A model generated the notes under the pieces. The model had not been told where the DNA came from. It did not search any database and was given only the letters and a program-made list of their open reading frames with translations. A DNA stretch of 64,000 nucleotides from Caulobacter segnis ATCC 21756 (GTDB lineage Bacteria > Pseudomonadota > Alphaproteobacteria > Caulobacterales > Caulobacteraceae), in NCBI RefSeq assembly GCF_000092285.1, contig NC_014100.1, positions 3,534,001 to 3,598,000 of the forward strand, written 5' to 3'. This document shows, in pieces, positions 34,701 to 42,764 of the stretch; positions within the stretch are counted from its first letter, which is position 1; each line of letters opens with the position of its first letter. The translations under genes and the position numbers were made by a program.

Positions 34701-35473
34701 ACGCCGCCCGTCAGGACCAGCGACGTGCCGCCACCATTGGTGGTGCCGTACTTGCCGAGCAGGTCGATGCCGGTGGTGCTGTCGTTCGTCAGCACGTTGT
34801 CGAGCGCCAGGTCCTTGACCAGGTTGGTGCTGGCCTGAGCGTACGAACCAATGCCCGCGCCTTGATTGAAGGACGTGGCTTGGAACAGGATTTCGCCGAC
34901 GACGGCGGCCTTGACGGCCAGAGCCTGGTCAGCAGCCGAGGCGTTCGGGTAGTTCGCCTTCACCAGGGCGGTGTAGTAGGCGACCGACGTAGCGTTCGTC
35001 AGGTAGGCGACGGCGGCGTCGACATTGATGTTGTTCGCGGTGGCGGCGGCTTGACCAATGATGATCAGGTAGGCGGCCTTGGCGGCTTCGGTCAGCGACA
35101 GCGAGCCGTACGAAGCGGAGAAGCTGGACTTGGCCGCGGCGTTGTCCATCGACAGCGAGATCGACTGCGCGATGAAGCGGTTTTCAGCGTTCATGCCGGA
35201 CTGGTTGCCGGTGCCGACGTAAGCGCTGTTCAGCGCGGTCAGGCCGGCTTGGCTCGGCGCGTAGCCCAGGAAGAAGTTGTAGGTGCCAACGCTGACAGCG
35301 ACGGTGCTGTCCGAGGCCAGGTCGACGACCTTAGAGAAGGTCGCGTCGTTGCTGACGCCCGATTGGTTGTCGTTCAGCAGCCCTTGCAGGGCGAGCTTTT
35401 GCGCTTCCGTCGGCGCGGTACCAGCGTTGGCGTTCGTGAAGAACTCCGTCAGCTGAGCTAGCGTGTAAGCCAT
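31763..35473 (-). CDS. rsaA: S-layer protein RsaA, RTX-type, long variant
   Basis: A 1236-residue protein, Ala/Thr/Gly/Val/Ser-rich with almost no Cys, as expected for an S-layer subunit. The N-terminal ~240 residues are helical and hold the surface anchor region (GTYNFFLGYAPSQAGL, ENRFIAQSISL), which resembles RsaA of C. crescentus. RTX-like calcium motifs occur near residues 255-300 (GTSGDDTI, GGAGNDTL), 820-870 (LGAGNDTLTFG) and 1070-1125 (GGAGNDSL, GGAGNDTL, GGTGADTF). The C terminus, WFTYAGDTYIVTD to the end, carries the uncleaved type I secretion signal. No N-terminal signal peptide. The ATG at 35473 has GGGAGA upstream. C. crescentus RsaA is 1026 residues, so the central lattice domain is expanded here. 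Confidence 0.93.
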   Translation of the reverse strand: MAYTLAQLTEFFTNANAGTAPTEAQKLALQGLLNDNQSGVSNDATFSKVVDLASDSTVAVSVGTYNFFLGYAPSQAGLTALNSAYVGTGNQSGMNAENRFIAQSISLSMDNAAAKSSFSASYGSLSLTEAAKAAYLIIIGQAAATANNINVDAAVAYLTNATSVAYYTALVKANYPNASAADQALAVKAAVVGEILFQATSFNQGAGIGSYAQASTNLVKDLALDNVLTNDSTTGIDLLGKYGTTNGGGTSLVLTGGVDSITGTSGDDTITGLVDSTAGATPTFTSLDTIAGGAGNDTLVINSITALAQTNLDAVTVTGVENVTLRGAAAVVANVSGWTDVTALNVTQATTATVQASSSASIGVSNVSGAITVDGGKSVTVNDASAASDITIGATTRATGDISVTATNATTSSVFVDGGKNVTLSISGTSGGADTIEVGNGGAAADLPTGAVSVTSAHKGVAATDVTLNAITVKGGTTVSVTQTADSSAAGSDTTGATVTQGAVNITAGASTTSVTVKQAASTTEEVAVAAVTGVTETSSLKFTGLTNGQSVTVGGLTFTASATMTAAEVAAAFANLTAADTQGGATKGTYTNALTGFTSGVASGDTVVFSSTTAGPVADIAVSAAGGGTAPTVTTTNGVTAVDAEAGVLGVITGVVTINDNATAAITTVSVDGYGDTSSIGGTTTLSKLANLTLANSGGATAGATNGSMTVDAAGVSSLNLTVNNVKGAVSLDGAADSALKTLNLTATGASSTFALTAAAVETLAVSGDKSANVSTGTFTALKTVTVTGSAGLNLGNTASGTLTSVTTTGTTGSTTVSIDGTKATYAGGAGTDSVTLVTGTALTKAIDLGAGNDTLTFGALVTGSTAALSGGDGTDTLAMSVAHAETLDNTKQTFYSGFERLTLTSAAGDVDGTADAVTLNLDNLGLTSYVTTAGVSADGANTDTFTLDKLATGGTVVLTAAGSITLNVTDAATNTADSVNLVLSSSGNLAVGTITAANVETVNISTVDTQSAPQTKNVDTLTLTAADATKVTVAGAQDLTLTLTGSTKVTAIDASAATGNITVTSLNTTAATTITGGAGNDSLTAATGTTADVLIGGAGNDTLTANSGLNTLTGGTGADTFVIGASSNANSYATITDFTAGDVIKITGATTFQQAKVVLGGTAVFQDYANEAINQLAAGGTGWFTYAGDTYIVTDLGANTTVFTAGQDSIVKIVGTNVDLSTASFNSTGGTISL

Positions 35474-35540
35474 CTGGCTTGTCTCCCAAAGAAAATCCCA
35501 CACCCCCTGCGACCGAACGGCGCGCATGGGAGCAGCGATG

Positions 35541-35569
35541 GCTATAGAGCAAACGTCATACGTCGACAA
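35541..35569 (-). promoter_or_regulatory. rsaA promoter (-35 TTGTCG, -10 TATAGC)
   Basis: On the minus strand TTGTCG (35564-35569), 17 bases, TATAGC (35541-35546). It is a good fit to the Caulobacter housekeeping sigma promoter type and leaves a leader of about 60 bases before the rsaA ATG with its GGGAGA ribosome site. Confidence 0.65.
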
Positions 35570-35583
35570 TACCCGAAATCACG

Positions 35584-35639
35584 CGGTACAGCATTTTTCT
35601 AACCGGTACAGCATTTTCATATGTCGCGTTCCTTGTACC
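35584..35639. promoter_or_regulatory. Phased GGTACA repeats between rsaA and the XRE gene
   Basis: CGGTACAGCATTTT occurs twice, at 35584-35597 and 35604-35617, exactly 20 bases apart (two helical turns). An inverted TGTACC is at 35634-35639. The first copy begins 14 bases upstream of the rsaA -35 element. This arrangement suits a dimeric or cooperative regulator, possibly the adjacent XRE protein. Confidence 0.55.
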
Positions 35640-35733
35640 TTGGCCGCGAAACGGCTATATGTGTAAGGAATTCGACGCCCCAGGGCCGAGCGACAGCGCT
35701 CTCCGCCCGCCGGCGATGGCCTGAGAGTCTATA

Positions 35734-36033
35734 ATGTATGGCAACCCTCAACGTCGCAGCGCCCCGGAGGTCCAGGACCTCCGCCGCGAAGGTGGGCGCT
35801 GGCTGAAAGAAGCGCGCGAGGCCGCCGGCCTGTCGCAGCGCCAGCTCGCGGCCAAGGTCGGCGCCGACTACTACACGTTCATTTCCCAGCTCGAGACGGG
35901 CCGCGGGCGCATCCCGCCGGACCGCTATCGCGAGTGGGCCCGGGCGCTTAACGTTCCTGAAAGGACGTTCGTGCGGGAACTGATGCGGTTCTACGACCCT
36001 ATTACGTACGACATCCTGTTCAACGAAGAGTAG
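35734..36033 (+). CDS. XRE-family helix-turn-helix regulator divergent from rsaA
   Basis: A 99-residue DNA-binding protein with a single HTH_3 domain at about residues 20-72 (AREAAGLSQRQLAAKVGADY, then FISQLETGRGRIPPDRY). The C terminus (MRFYDPITYDILFNEE) is short and could form the dimer interface. The gene is divergent from rsaA with phased repeats between the two, so control of rsaA or of itself is a fair inference. A matching small regulator adjoins rsaA in Caulobacter genomes in general terms, but I cannot confirm orthology. Confidence 0.85.
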   Translation: MYGNPQRRSAPEVQDLRREGGRWLKEAREAAGLSQRQLAAKVGADYYTFISQLETGRGRIPPDRYREWARALNVPERTFVRELMRFYDPITYDILFNEE

Positions 36034-36098
36034 ATCGTCTAGCTTGACCTGCCGGCGGGGAGCCGGCGACTCTTCACGCGTGGGAACACACCGCCAGC

Positions 36099-37610
36099 AT
36101 GGCCGCGCAAGTCCTCTCGTTCTTCCAGCGCTCGCCGCGCTACGCGCCTGCTCCGGCGGCGGACTGGACCCAGCAAGAGCTGGCCGAGTTCTACCGCGTC
36201 GAGGCCGCCTTGATTCGCGCCGGCATCCGCGTCGGCACCGATCGCGGCCTCAGCGACGAGAAAGAGCCCTGGTTCGTCTTCTACCGCACCGATGACGGCG
36301 AGGTGGTGATCCACTTCGCGCGGATCGACGGCGAGTACATGATCGCTGGCCCGGCCTACGAAGAGATCGCCCGCGGCTTCGACTTCTCCTCGATGGTGCG
36401 CAATATGGTCGCGCGCCACCCGCTGATCCGTCGCTCGGATCGCGGCGACAACATCTCCATCCACCCGGCCGCCTTGCTGGTGGCCGTGGTCGGCACCGCG
36501 TTCTTCAAGAGCGGCGAAGCCCGCGCGGCCGAGAGCGGCGCGTCCAACCCGCCGTCGCACGCGCGTCCGGCGCTGCTGTCGTCCACCTCGAACACCAGCC
36601 TGAACGGCGGCGCGGCCGCTCTTCCGCCGGTGGCTGCGGCGAACGCGCAGTCGGCGACCTACGACACCGTTCAGCTGCCGGCCAATCAGGCGATCCTGGT
36701 CCTGGCCGCCGCGCTGCTGGCCGCCGACTTCAACATTGGTCAAGCAGGCCTTGCTTCGGACGCCCTCGCGGCGCTGGAGACGGCGCCCGCCGCGCCCGAC
36801 TTCACGGCCGCGGCCGCGCCGGAACTGTCGCCGGCCGGCGGTGACGCCTCGATCCTGCCCGGTCACGCCGCCGCTGTAGCGAGCACCCCGGCTCAGACCG
36901 CTTCGTCGGTGCTGTCGCTGGTGGCGTTGCTGTCCACCATGCCCCAGTCGCCCGCGACGACCGCCTTGCCTGAGGCGTCGCAGACCCTGGCGGTCGAGGA
37001 GGCTCCGGCTCGCCACGACGCCGCCGGCTCGCCGCTGCCCGCCCCTGCGCTCCACGAAGGCGCCGACTGGGTCCTGGAAATCCGCCTGGGCGTTGGCGCC
37101 CTGCCCAATGTCGAGGCCGTGCAGCTCGTACGCGCTCTGGTCGGGGAAACGGCGCTGGCCCAGAAGATCGCCGTGATCGAGGTCTCCAAGCTGCCCGACG
37201 TGCTGGCCGAGATTATCTCGCGCGGTGAGCACGTGCAGGTGGCCCCGATCAGCGTCCAGCCCGAAGGGCATCCGGACGCGGACCTCATCACGCCGGACAC
37301 GCCCGCCCCCGCTGCTGGCGGCGAGGTCGTTACGCCTTCGACGCCCGCTGAGCCTCTGAAGACCAACGCCCACGTCGACTTCGTCTCGATGGATCTCGTT
37401 CGGCAGGTCATCGACTCCTTCATGGCGCACACCGCGAGCGTCGGCTTTGCGATGGATGGGTCTCAGGTGGTCATGTACGACACCCGCGTAACCACCGACC
37501 CGGGCGCGATCAGCCACATCACCAGCCTGACGTTCGAATTGCCCGATCACAGCTCGATCAACCTGGTCGGTGATCACAGCGCTTTCCTAGGCTACGGATT
37601 TTTGTTCTAG
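36099..37610 (+). CDS. Uncharacterised Ala/Pro-rich protein (503 aa)
   Basis: No family recognised. Residues 1-115 look globular (DWTQQELAEFYRVEAALIRA, EPWFVFYRTDDGEVVIHFAR). A hydrophobic segment follows at about residues 122-138 (HPAALLVAVVGTAFF). Residues 140-330 are low-complexity Ala/Pro/Ser/Thr with a second hydrophobic patch (NQAILVLAAALLAADF). The C-terminal 170 residues regain strand-like character (WVLEIRLGVGALPNVEAVQL, VVMYDTRVTTDP). It is 65 bases downstream of the XRE gene in the same direction and ends at a terminator, so the two likely form one unit. A membrane or surface-linked role is possible. Confidence 0.7.
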   Translation: MAAQVLSFFQRSPRYAPAPAADWTQQELAEFYRVEAALIRAGIRVGTDRGLSDEKEPWFVFYRTDDGEVVIHFARIDGEYMIAGPAYEEIARGFDFSSMVRNMVARHPLIRRSDRGDNISIHPAALLVAVVGTAFFKSGEARAAESGASNPPSHARPALLSSTSNTSLNGGAAALPPVAAANAQSATYDTVQLPANQAILVLAAALLAADFNIGQAGLASDALAALETAPAAPDFTAAAAPELSPAGGDASILPGHAAAVASTPAQTASSVLSLVALLSTMPQSPATTALPEASQTLAVEEAPARHDAAGSPLPAPALHEGADWVLEIRLGVGALPNVEAVQLVRALVGETALAQKIAVIEVSKLPDVLAEIISRGEHVQVAPISVQPEGHPDADLITPDTPAPAAGGEVVTPSTPAEPLKTNAHVDFVSMDLVRQVIDSFMAHTASVGFAMDGSQVVMYDTRVTTDPGAISHITSLTFELPDHSSINLVGDHSAFLGYGFLF

Positions 37611-37618
37611 ACCGCGCT

Positions 37619-37641
37619 GGGCCGCCTTCGGCGGTCCTTTT
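37619..37641 (+). terminator. Rho-independent terminator after the 503-aa gene
   Basis: GGGCCGCC (37619-37626), loop TTC, GGCGGTCC (37630-37637), then TTTT. The stem is eight pairs with one G:U. It lies eight bases after the stop codon. Confidence 0.85.
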
Positions 37642-37693
37642 GGCTAGGTTTGGACGAGCGGTCGCTGATCGGCGCCGCTCGGGAAGGATTGAC

Positions 37694-38893
37694 TTGAGGC
37701 CCGCACGCCTGGATTTGGCGATCCGTTCCGCCATGCGCGCTCCATCTTCCCAGCCCGCCGGCGCGGCCGAGCCTCCGCCAGGCCCCACGCCGCGCCGACG
37801 GTTCGGTTTCGCGCGGCGCTTGCTGGGTCCCGTGCTTTCGCCGATGGCCCACTATGTCCGGCGTTATCTGCAAGCCAGCGTCGAGCATGAGCTGCGCGAG
37901 ACGCGCGGCCATCTCCACGCCTTGTCGGCCGACCTGCAGGCCGTGCAGCATCGGCTCGACCTGAGCCTGCGCCAGAACGACCGCCTCGCCGCCGCCCTGG
38001 CGCGGCTGGAGGCGCGCGCGGAGCGCAGCGGCGAGGCGCTGGACGTCCTGCCCGGCCTGTTCGGCCCGCGCTTCGACGAGCTCGAGATCAAGCTGCGGCC
38101 GCTGATCCACTACGACGAGGAGTCGGTGGCCATCCGCATGCGCGAAGGCTACGTGCTGGCGCCGCGCGCCTTGCCGACCTTCGTCACCATGCTGGCCAAC
38201 GCCACCAGCAAGGGGCTGGAGCCGGGCACGAGCGACGTGCTGCGGCGCCTGGTGCGTCCCGGCATGGCGGTGGCCGACGTCGGCGCCAATATCGGCCTGC
38301 TGACCCTGGTCATGGCCTGCGCCGTCGGGTCCGAGGGCAAGGTCATCGCGTTCGAGCCTGAGGCCACGCCTCGGGCGAACCTTGAAAAGATGAAGCATCT
38401 CAACGGCCTGGCTTGGGTCGAGGTGCGCGACCAGGCCGTCGGCGCGAAGGCGGGACGCCTGACCTTCCACGTCAGCGAAATCATCGGCCACAGCTCGCTC
38501 TACGCCCTGCCCGAGGCGGAGGAAGCCCGCACGATCGAGGTCGAAGTGGTCCGGCTAGACGACGTCGCGCCTGGCAAACGCCTGGACGTGGTCAAGATCG
38601 ACGTCGAGGGCGCCGAGCTGGACGTCCTAGCCGGGATGAAGGGCGTGATCGCCAAGAACCCGGACCTGGCCATCCTGGCCGAGTTCGGCCCCGAGCACCT
38701 GAAGCGCGTGGGCCAGACGCCGGCGCAGTGGTTCAAGGCCTTCGCCGACGCCGGCTTCAAGCCCTACCTGATCGACGAAGCCACCAGCGCCTGCGCGGCG
38801 ACCGACGCCAAGGCCGCGGCCAAGCTCGTGTCCGCCAACATCGCCTTCGTGCGGCCGGGCGGCGACGCCGAACGCCGCCTGCTGCAGCGCTAG
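37694..38893 (+). CDS. FkbM family SAM-dependent methyltransferase
   Basis: A 399-residue protein. Residues about 50-135 form a coiled-coil-like helix (ASVEHELRETRGHLHALSAD, LRQNDRLAAALARLEARAER). The C-terminal half is an FkbM methyltransferase with VADVGANIGLLTLVMA (motif I), VIAFEPEATPRANLEKM, and VVKIDVEGAELDVLAGMKG, the family hallmark. It likely methylates a sugar of a surface glycan. The TTG at 37694 has a strong GGGAAGGA five bases upstream. ATG at 37733 is the alternative. It is followed nine bases later by a glycosyltransferase, so the two are an operon. Confidence 0.87.
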   Translation: MRPARLDLAIRSAMRAPSSQPAGAAEPPPGPTPRRRFGFARRLLGPVLSPMAHYVRRYLQASVEHELRETRGHLHALSADLQAVQHRLDLSLRQNDRLAAALARLEARAERSGEALDVLPGLFGPRFDELEIKLRPLIHYDEESVAIRMREGYVLAPRALPTFVTMLANATSKGLEPGTSDVLRRLVRPGMAVADVGANIGLLTLVMACAVGSEGKVIAFEPEATPRANLEKMKHLNGLAWVEVRDQAVGAKAGRLTFHVSEIIGHSSLYALPEAEEARTIEVEVVRLDDVAPGKRLDVVKIDVEGAELDVLAGMKGVIAKNPDLAILAEFGPEHLKRVGQTPAQWFKAFADAGFKPYLIDEATSACAATDAKAAAKLVSANIAFVRPGGDAERRLLQR

Positions 38894-38902
38894 GACGTCA
38901 CC

Positions 38903-40207
38903 ATGCGGATCTGCTGGGTCACGCCCTTCGTATTGCGCTCGTCGATCGGCCGGGTCAGCGCCGCGGTGACCGCCGCCCTGGCCAGCCAAGGACATCAGGT
39001 CGAAATCCTGCGCTGCGAGGATCGCGACGATCCGGCGGAGCCCCTGCATCCGACCGCCCTGCCCGTCCGCCACTGGCGAGAGGTCGACCTGGGGAGCCTG
39101 GGCGCCGCGTTCGACGTCGTCATCGTCAATATCGGCGACAACTATCCCTTCCACGCCGGCGCCCTGGCCATCCTGGACGCCGCGCCGTGCCTGGGGATTT
39201 TCCACGACTTCTATATCTACAACCTGTTCTCGGGCTGGCTGCACCACAACGGCCTCGACTACCGACGGCACGACGCCGAGATCGTGGCGACCTATGGCCT
39301 GGAGGCCGAGCCGGACGCGGTCGCCGTCCGCTCGGGCCAGATGCTGGACATGGGCGAGATCGCGGACAAGCTGCCGATGACCGAGTGGCTGGCGCGCCGT
39401 TGCGAAGCCGCCCTCGCCCACGCCGGCTTCTACGCACCGCGTCTGGAGGCGGCCTGCGCGGGACCCGTGGCGGTGACGCCGCTCTGCTGTCCCGACCGGG
39501 CGACGCCCCCTGGGGCGCCGACGACCAAGGCTCGGCTGACGATCACCACGGTCGGCGTGATGAACCCCAACAAGCGCGTCGCCGACGTCATCCGCGCGAT
39601 CGGCGGATCCGACGCCCTGAAGACCTGCGCCTACCGCCTGGTCGGCCCGATCTCGGACGAGGAGCGCGCCCGGCTGGAGGCCGTCGCGGCGGAGGTCGGC
39701 TTTGCGAACCTCGTCATCGACGGCGCCGTCGACGACGAGACCCTGGACCAGCGCCTCGCCGAGGCCGACATCATCTGCGCCCTGCGCAAGCCGGTGCTGG
39801 AAGGCGCCTCGGGCTCGGCCTGCGAGGGCATGCTCAGCGGCCGCCCGACCGTCGTCGCCCGCGCCGGCTTCTACGGCGAGCTGCCCGACGACCTGGTCTT
39901 CAAGGTGGACGGCGAGATCGTGGTCGATGAGATCCGTTCGGTCCTGGAGCGCCTGGCAGGCGACGCGGCGCTACGGCGGAAGACCGGCGCGGCGGCTCGC
40001 GCCTGGGCGCTGGAGACGTTGAACGCCGAACGCTACGCCCAGGCCGTGGAGGCGCTCGCCAAGGCCCAGCTCACGAGCCGACCGCTGCTCGCCATCGGCG
40101 AGCGGATCGGCCATGAGCTGCGCGGCTTTGGCCTGGCGGAAAGCGATCCTTCAGCCACGCGGATCGGCGCGACGCTGCAGAAGCTGTTCGCGCCGATCGA
40201 CGGCTAG
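38903..40207 (+). CDS. Glycosyltransferase (GT4-like)
   Basis: A 434-residue GT-B type glycosyltransferase, starting MRICWVTPFVLRSSIGRVSA. The donor domain begins ITTVGVMNPNKRVADVIRAI and ends with ADIICALRKPVLEGASGSAC, equivalent to the GT4 acidic pair. The ATG at 38903 follows AGGACG. It is cotranscribed with the FkbM methyltransferase and ends three bases before the stop of the convergent halogenase. Substrate unknown. A capsule or O-chain role is inferred from proximity to the rsaA/O-antigen locus. Confidence 0.83.
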   Translation: MRICWVTPFVLRSSIGRVSAAVTAALASQGHQVEILRCEDRDDPAEPLHPTALPVRHWREVDLGSLGAAFDVVIVNIGDNYPFHAGALAILDAAPCLGIFHDFYIYNLFSGWLHHNGLDYRRHDAEIVATYGLEAEPDAVAVRSGQMLDMGEIADKLPMTEWLARRCEAALAHAGFYAPRLEAACAGPVAVTPLCCPDRATPPGAPTTKARLTITTVGVMNPNKRVADVIRAIGGSDALKTCAYRLVGPISDEERARLEAVAAEVGFANLVIDGAVDDETLDQRLAEADIICALRKPVLEGASGSACEGMLSGRPTVVARAGFYGELPDDLVFKVDGEIVVDEIRSVLERLAGDAALRRKTGAAARAWALETLNAERYAQAVEALAKAQLTSRPLLAIGERIGHELRGFGLAESDPSATRIGATLQKLFAPIDG

Positions 40208-40210
40208 AGC

Positions 40211-41710
40211 CTAGGCGCTCTTGCTGACGGGCGGCGCGCAATAGGCGTCTAGGAACGCCTGGTGCTGCGGCAGGCGGCTGACCGTCGCGGCGATGTTCCG
40301 CTTCAGATCGTCCAGGGCCTGCTTCAGCTGCTGCGGCGGCATCAAGCGGCCCATGGCGTGGAAGCTCTCGGGCTGGACGCGTTGGCCCAGCAGCACCTGC
40401 AGCCACGAGTCGACCTGGAACAGCTCGCCGGGAGCCTGGTAGACCTGGGCGCTTTCCCGGAACAACTCGATCCGTTGGGCCAGGCTGTCGGGGATCTGCA
40501 TCTCGCGCACGCGATCCCAGAACGGGCTGTCGGTCCGTTCGGTCGCCTTGTAGTGCAGGATGATGAAGTCGCGGATCTTCTCCAGTTCGTCGTCGGCCAG
40601 ACGGTTGTAGCGATCGACCGCGGCCTGGCTGATCCCGCCGAACGGGAACAGCTGCATCAGCCGCGTGACCCCGACCATAATCAAATGGATCGAGGTCGAC
40701 TCCAGAGGCTCGACGAAACCGCTGGATAGCCCCAGGGCCACGACGTTCTTGTCCCACGTCTTGCGACGACGACCGGTGCGGTAGCGGATCAGGCGCGGCG
40801 GGATCAGGGTCTCGCCCTCGATCTCGCTCTGCAGCAGCGCCAGCGCCTCGTCGTCGGACATGAATTCGTTGCAGTAGACGAGGCCGTTGCCGACGCGGTG
40901 CTGCAGCGGGATCTTCCAGCGCCAGCCGGCGTGATGGGCGATGGCGCGGGTGTAGGGCTTGGCCGGTTCGGTCGAGCGGGTCTGGACCGCCAGCGCGCTG
41001 TTGGTCGGCAGCCAGTGGTCCCAGTCCTCGTAGCCCGCCTTCAGGGTCTGTTCGATCAGCAGACCGCGGAAACCGGTGCAGTCGATGAAGAGGTCGCCCT
41101 CGACGGCCTGCCCCGACTCCATCACCAGCGCCTCGATCGCGCCGTCGGCCGCGCTCTGGCGCACGCTGGCGATCTTGCCTTCGACGCGCTTGGCGCCGTC
41201 CGCTTCGGCCATGCGTCGCAGGAACTGGCCATAGAGACCGGCGTCGAGGTGATAGGCGTAGTTCAGGGGGCCGTTCTCGCCGGTGAAGAACCGGTCGCCC
41301 TCGGCCGCCTTCAGCTCCAGACAGTAGTCGCCAAGGTCTCCGCCGAACCCCTGCGCCTGGGCTTGCATCCAGAAGTGATGGAAGCCGCCCATCCACGTCG
41401 ACTTACCGACCTGGCCGAACGAGTGGATATAGCGGTCGCCGATCTCGCCCCAGTTCTCGAACGAAATGCCCAGCTTGAAGGTCGCCTGGGTCGCCCGCAT
41501 GAACGCGGCTTCGTCGATCCCGAGCAGGGCGTTGAAGGTGCGGGCCGTGGGGATGGTCGACTCCCCCACCCCCACGGTGCCGATGTCCTCGGACTCGACC
41601 AGGGTGATGTCCAGCAGCGGGCCAAGCTGGCGGGCCAAGGCCGCCGCGGCGGTCCAGCCAGCGGTGCCGCCTCCCGCGATCACCACCTTGCGGATCGTCT
41701 GCTGGGTCAT
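40211..41710 (-). CDS. Flavin-dependent tryptophan halogenase family protein
   Basis: A 499-residue FAD enzyme of the PrnA/RebH family. FAD-binding GGGTAG at residues 13-18, catalytic-type lysine K79 (same number as in PrnA), the halogenase motif GWRWKIP at 262-268, and the conserved PLESTS with E337. All key residues are present, so it should form hypohalous acid with reduced flavin. Such genes are common in Caulobacter and Xanthomonas carbohydrate loci next to TonB receptors, SapC and cupin genes, where no tryptophan product is known. No flavin reductase gene is nearby. The start is 20 bases after the JmjC/cupin stop, in one operon. Confidence 0.88.
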   Translation of the reverse strand: MTQQTIRKVVIAGGGTAGWTAAAALARQLGPLLDITLVESEDIGTVGVGESTIPTARTFNALLGIDEAAFMRATQATFKLGISFENWGEIGDRYIHSFGQVGKSTWMGGFHHFWMQAQAQGFGGDLGDYCLELKAAEGDRFFTGENGPLNYAYHLDAGLYGQFLRRMAEADGAKRVEGKIASVRQSAADGAIEALVMESGQAVEGDLFIDCTGFRGLLIEQTLKAGYEDWDHWLPTNSALAVQTRSTEPAKPYTRAIAHHAGWRWKIPLQHRVGNGLVYCNEFMSDDEALALLQSEIEGETLIPPRLIRYRTGRRRKTWDKNVVALGLSSGFVEPLESTSIHLIMVGVTRLMQLFPFGGISQAAVDRYNRLADDELEKIRDFIILHYKATERTDSPFWDRVREMQIPDSLAQRIELFRESAQVYQAPGELFQVDSWLQVLLGQRVQPESFHAMGRLMPPQQLKQALDDLKRNIAATVSRLPQHQAFLDAYCAPPVSKSA

Positions 41711-41729
41711 GGCGTCCCTCCCTTGAGTC

Positions 41730-42764
41730 TTATCGGTTGAGCCGGTCGAGCAGCAGCGCGCGCAGCCGTCGGGCGGTCATCGCGTCCATGGCTCCCAGCG
41801 GTCCGCGCGCGCCCTCGGGCAGGTGCGCGCCGGCGCGCTCGGCGGGGCCAAAGACGTAGTAGTCGAACAGGGCCTTCCAGGCCTGCTTCTCGAAGTCCGG
41901 CCGATCGCGCAGGCTGAGCAGGCCATGCAGCAAGGTGTTCATCGGCGTGTCGGCATGGGCCGGACCCGCGTTCCACCAGTAGTTCATCAGGACGTTGAAG
42001 GGCTCCAGCGCCTCGACCTGGTGCCACCACAACGCCGGATAGACGAGCACGTCCCCAGGCTCCATCTCGGCCACCTGGGCCGTCGCGAGCGCCTCCCGGA
42101 AGCCGGGATGGGCGTCGAAGTCGGGGTTCTCGAAGTCCACCATGCTGACCACCTGGCCGCCGGGCGTCGGCTCCAGCGGACCGGGATAGAGGTTGGCGAC
42201 CTGATCGGGCGGGAACAGGGTGAACCGCCGACGGCCCGCCGCGCAGACCGCGATGTTGTTGGACATGTCCCAGTGGGCCGCGGCCACCGTGCGGTTGCCG
42301 ATCCAGATGCCGGCCATCGGCGGCTGATCACCGTAGACCTCGGGGCCGAGGCCCAGATCGTTCTCGGCCTTGAGGCTGGGGAAATAGGCGTCGAGATCGG
42401 CCGAGCCGACATAGACGGCCGGCGCGTCGTTGAGGTCTTCGACCTCTTCCAGCCGGCTCAGAAAGGTCTCCAGCGGCGCGCGCTCGGCCTTGAAGTTCAC
42501 GGCCGCGCAGGTCTCGTCGTAGAAGAACCGCCCCCGGATCTCCGGCCCTGCCGAATAGCCGACGACGCGACCGCCCTGGTCGTGGCCGCGGATATAGTCC
42601 CGGGCGGCCTGGCTGGATTCGAGGCCTTTCCGAACAATCGGCCAGTCTCGGACCAGACCCTTGAAGAGCATCGGGGTCTGGCCGGCCAGGATGGCGTCGA
42701 ACGGAATGTCCGCCGGCGTGGCGACGGCGGCCTCGAGCGTGCGGCGGGCCGTCAGAGCGTTCAT
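41730..42764 (-). CDS. Cupin-like JmjC-type Fe(II)/2-oxoglutarate hydroxylase
   Basis: A 344-residue protein of the cupin_8/JmjC type. Metal ligands are visible: H164 and D166 in AHWDMSNN, and H248 in WWHQVEAL. GDQPPMAGIWIG and GRRRFTLFPPDQ are typical of this family, which hydroxylates proteins or small molecules. The ATG overlaps the SapC stop by four bases (ATGA), and the halogenase follows at 20 bases. The three-gene set is downstream of a TonB receptor, so action on the receptor, a sugar or a signal is possible. The substrate is not known. Confidence 0.85.
   Translation of the reverse strand: MNALTARRTLEAAVATPADIPFDAILAGQTPMLFKGLVRDWPIVRKGLESSQAARDYIRGHDQGGRVVGYSAGPEIRGRFFYDETCAAVNFKAERAPLETFLSRLEEVEDLNDAPAVYVGSADLDAYFPSLKAENDLGLGPEVYGDQPPMAGIWIGNRTVAAAHWDMSNNIAVCAAGRRRFTLFPPDQVANLYPGPLEPTPGGQVVSMVDFENPDFDAHPGFREALATAQVAEMEPGDVLVYPALWWHQVEALEPFNVLMNYWWNAGPAHADTPMNTLLHGLLSLRDRPDFEKQAWKALFDYYVFGPAERAGAHLPEGARGPLGAMDAMTARRLRALLLDRLNR

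Noticed and set aside
31700..35461. Very long open frame on the + strand opposite rsaA (1253 codons)
   Set aside because: It is the mirror of a GC-skewed, Ala/Thr-rich gene, Arg/Gly/Asp-heavy with no domain pattern. rsaA itself has all S-layer features.
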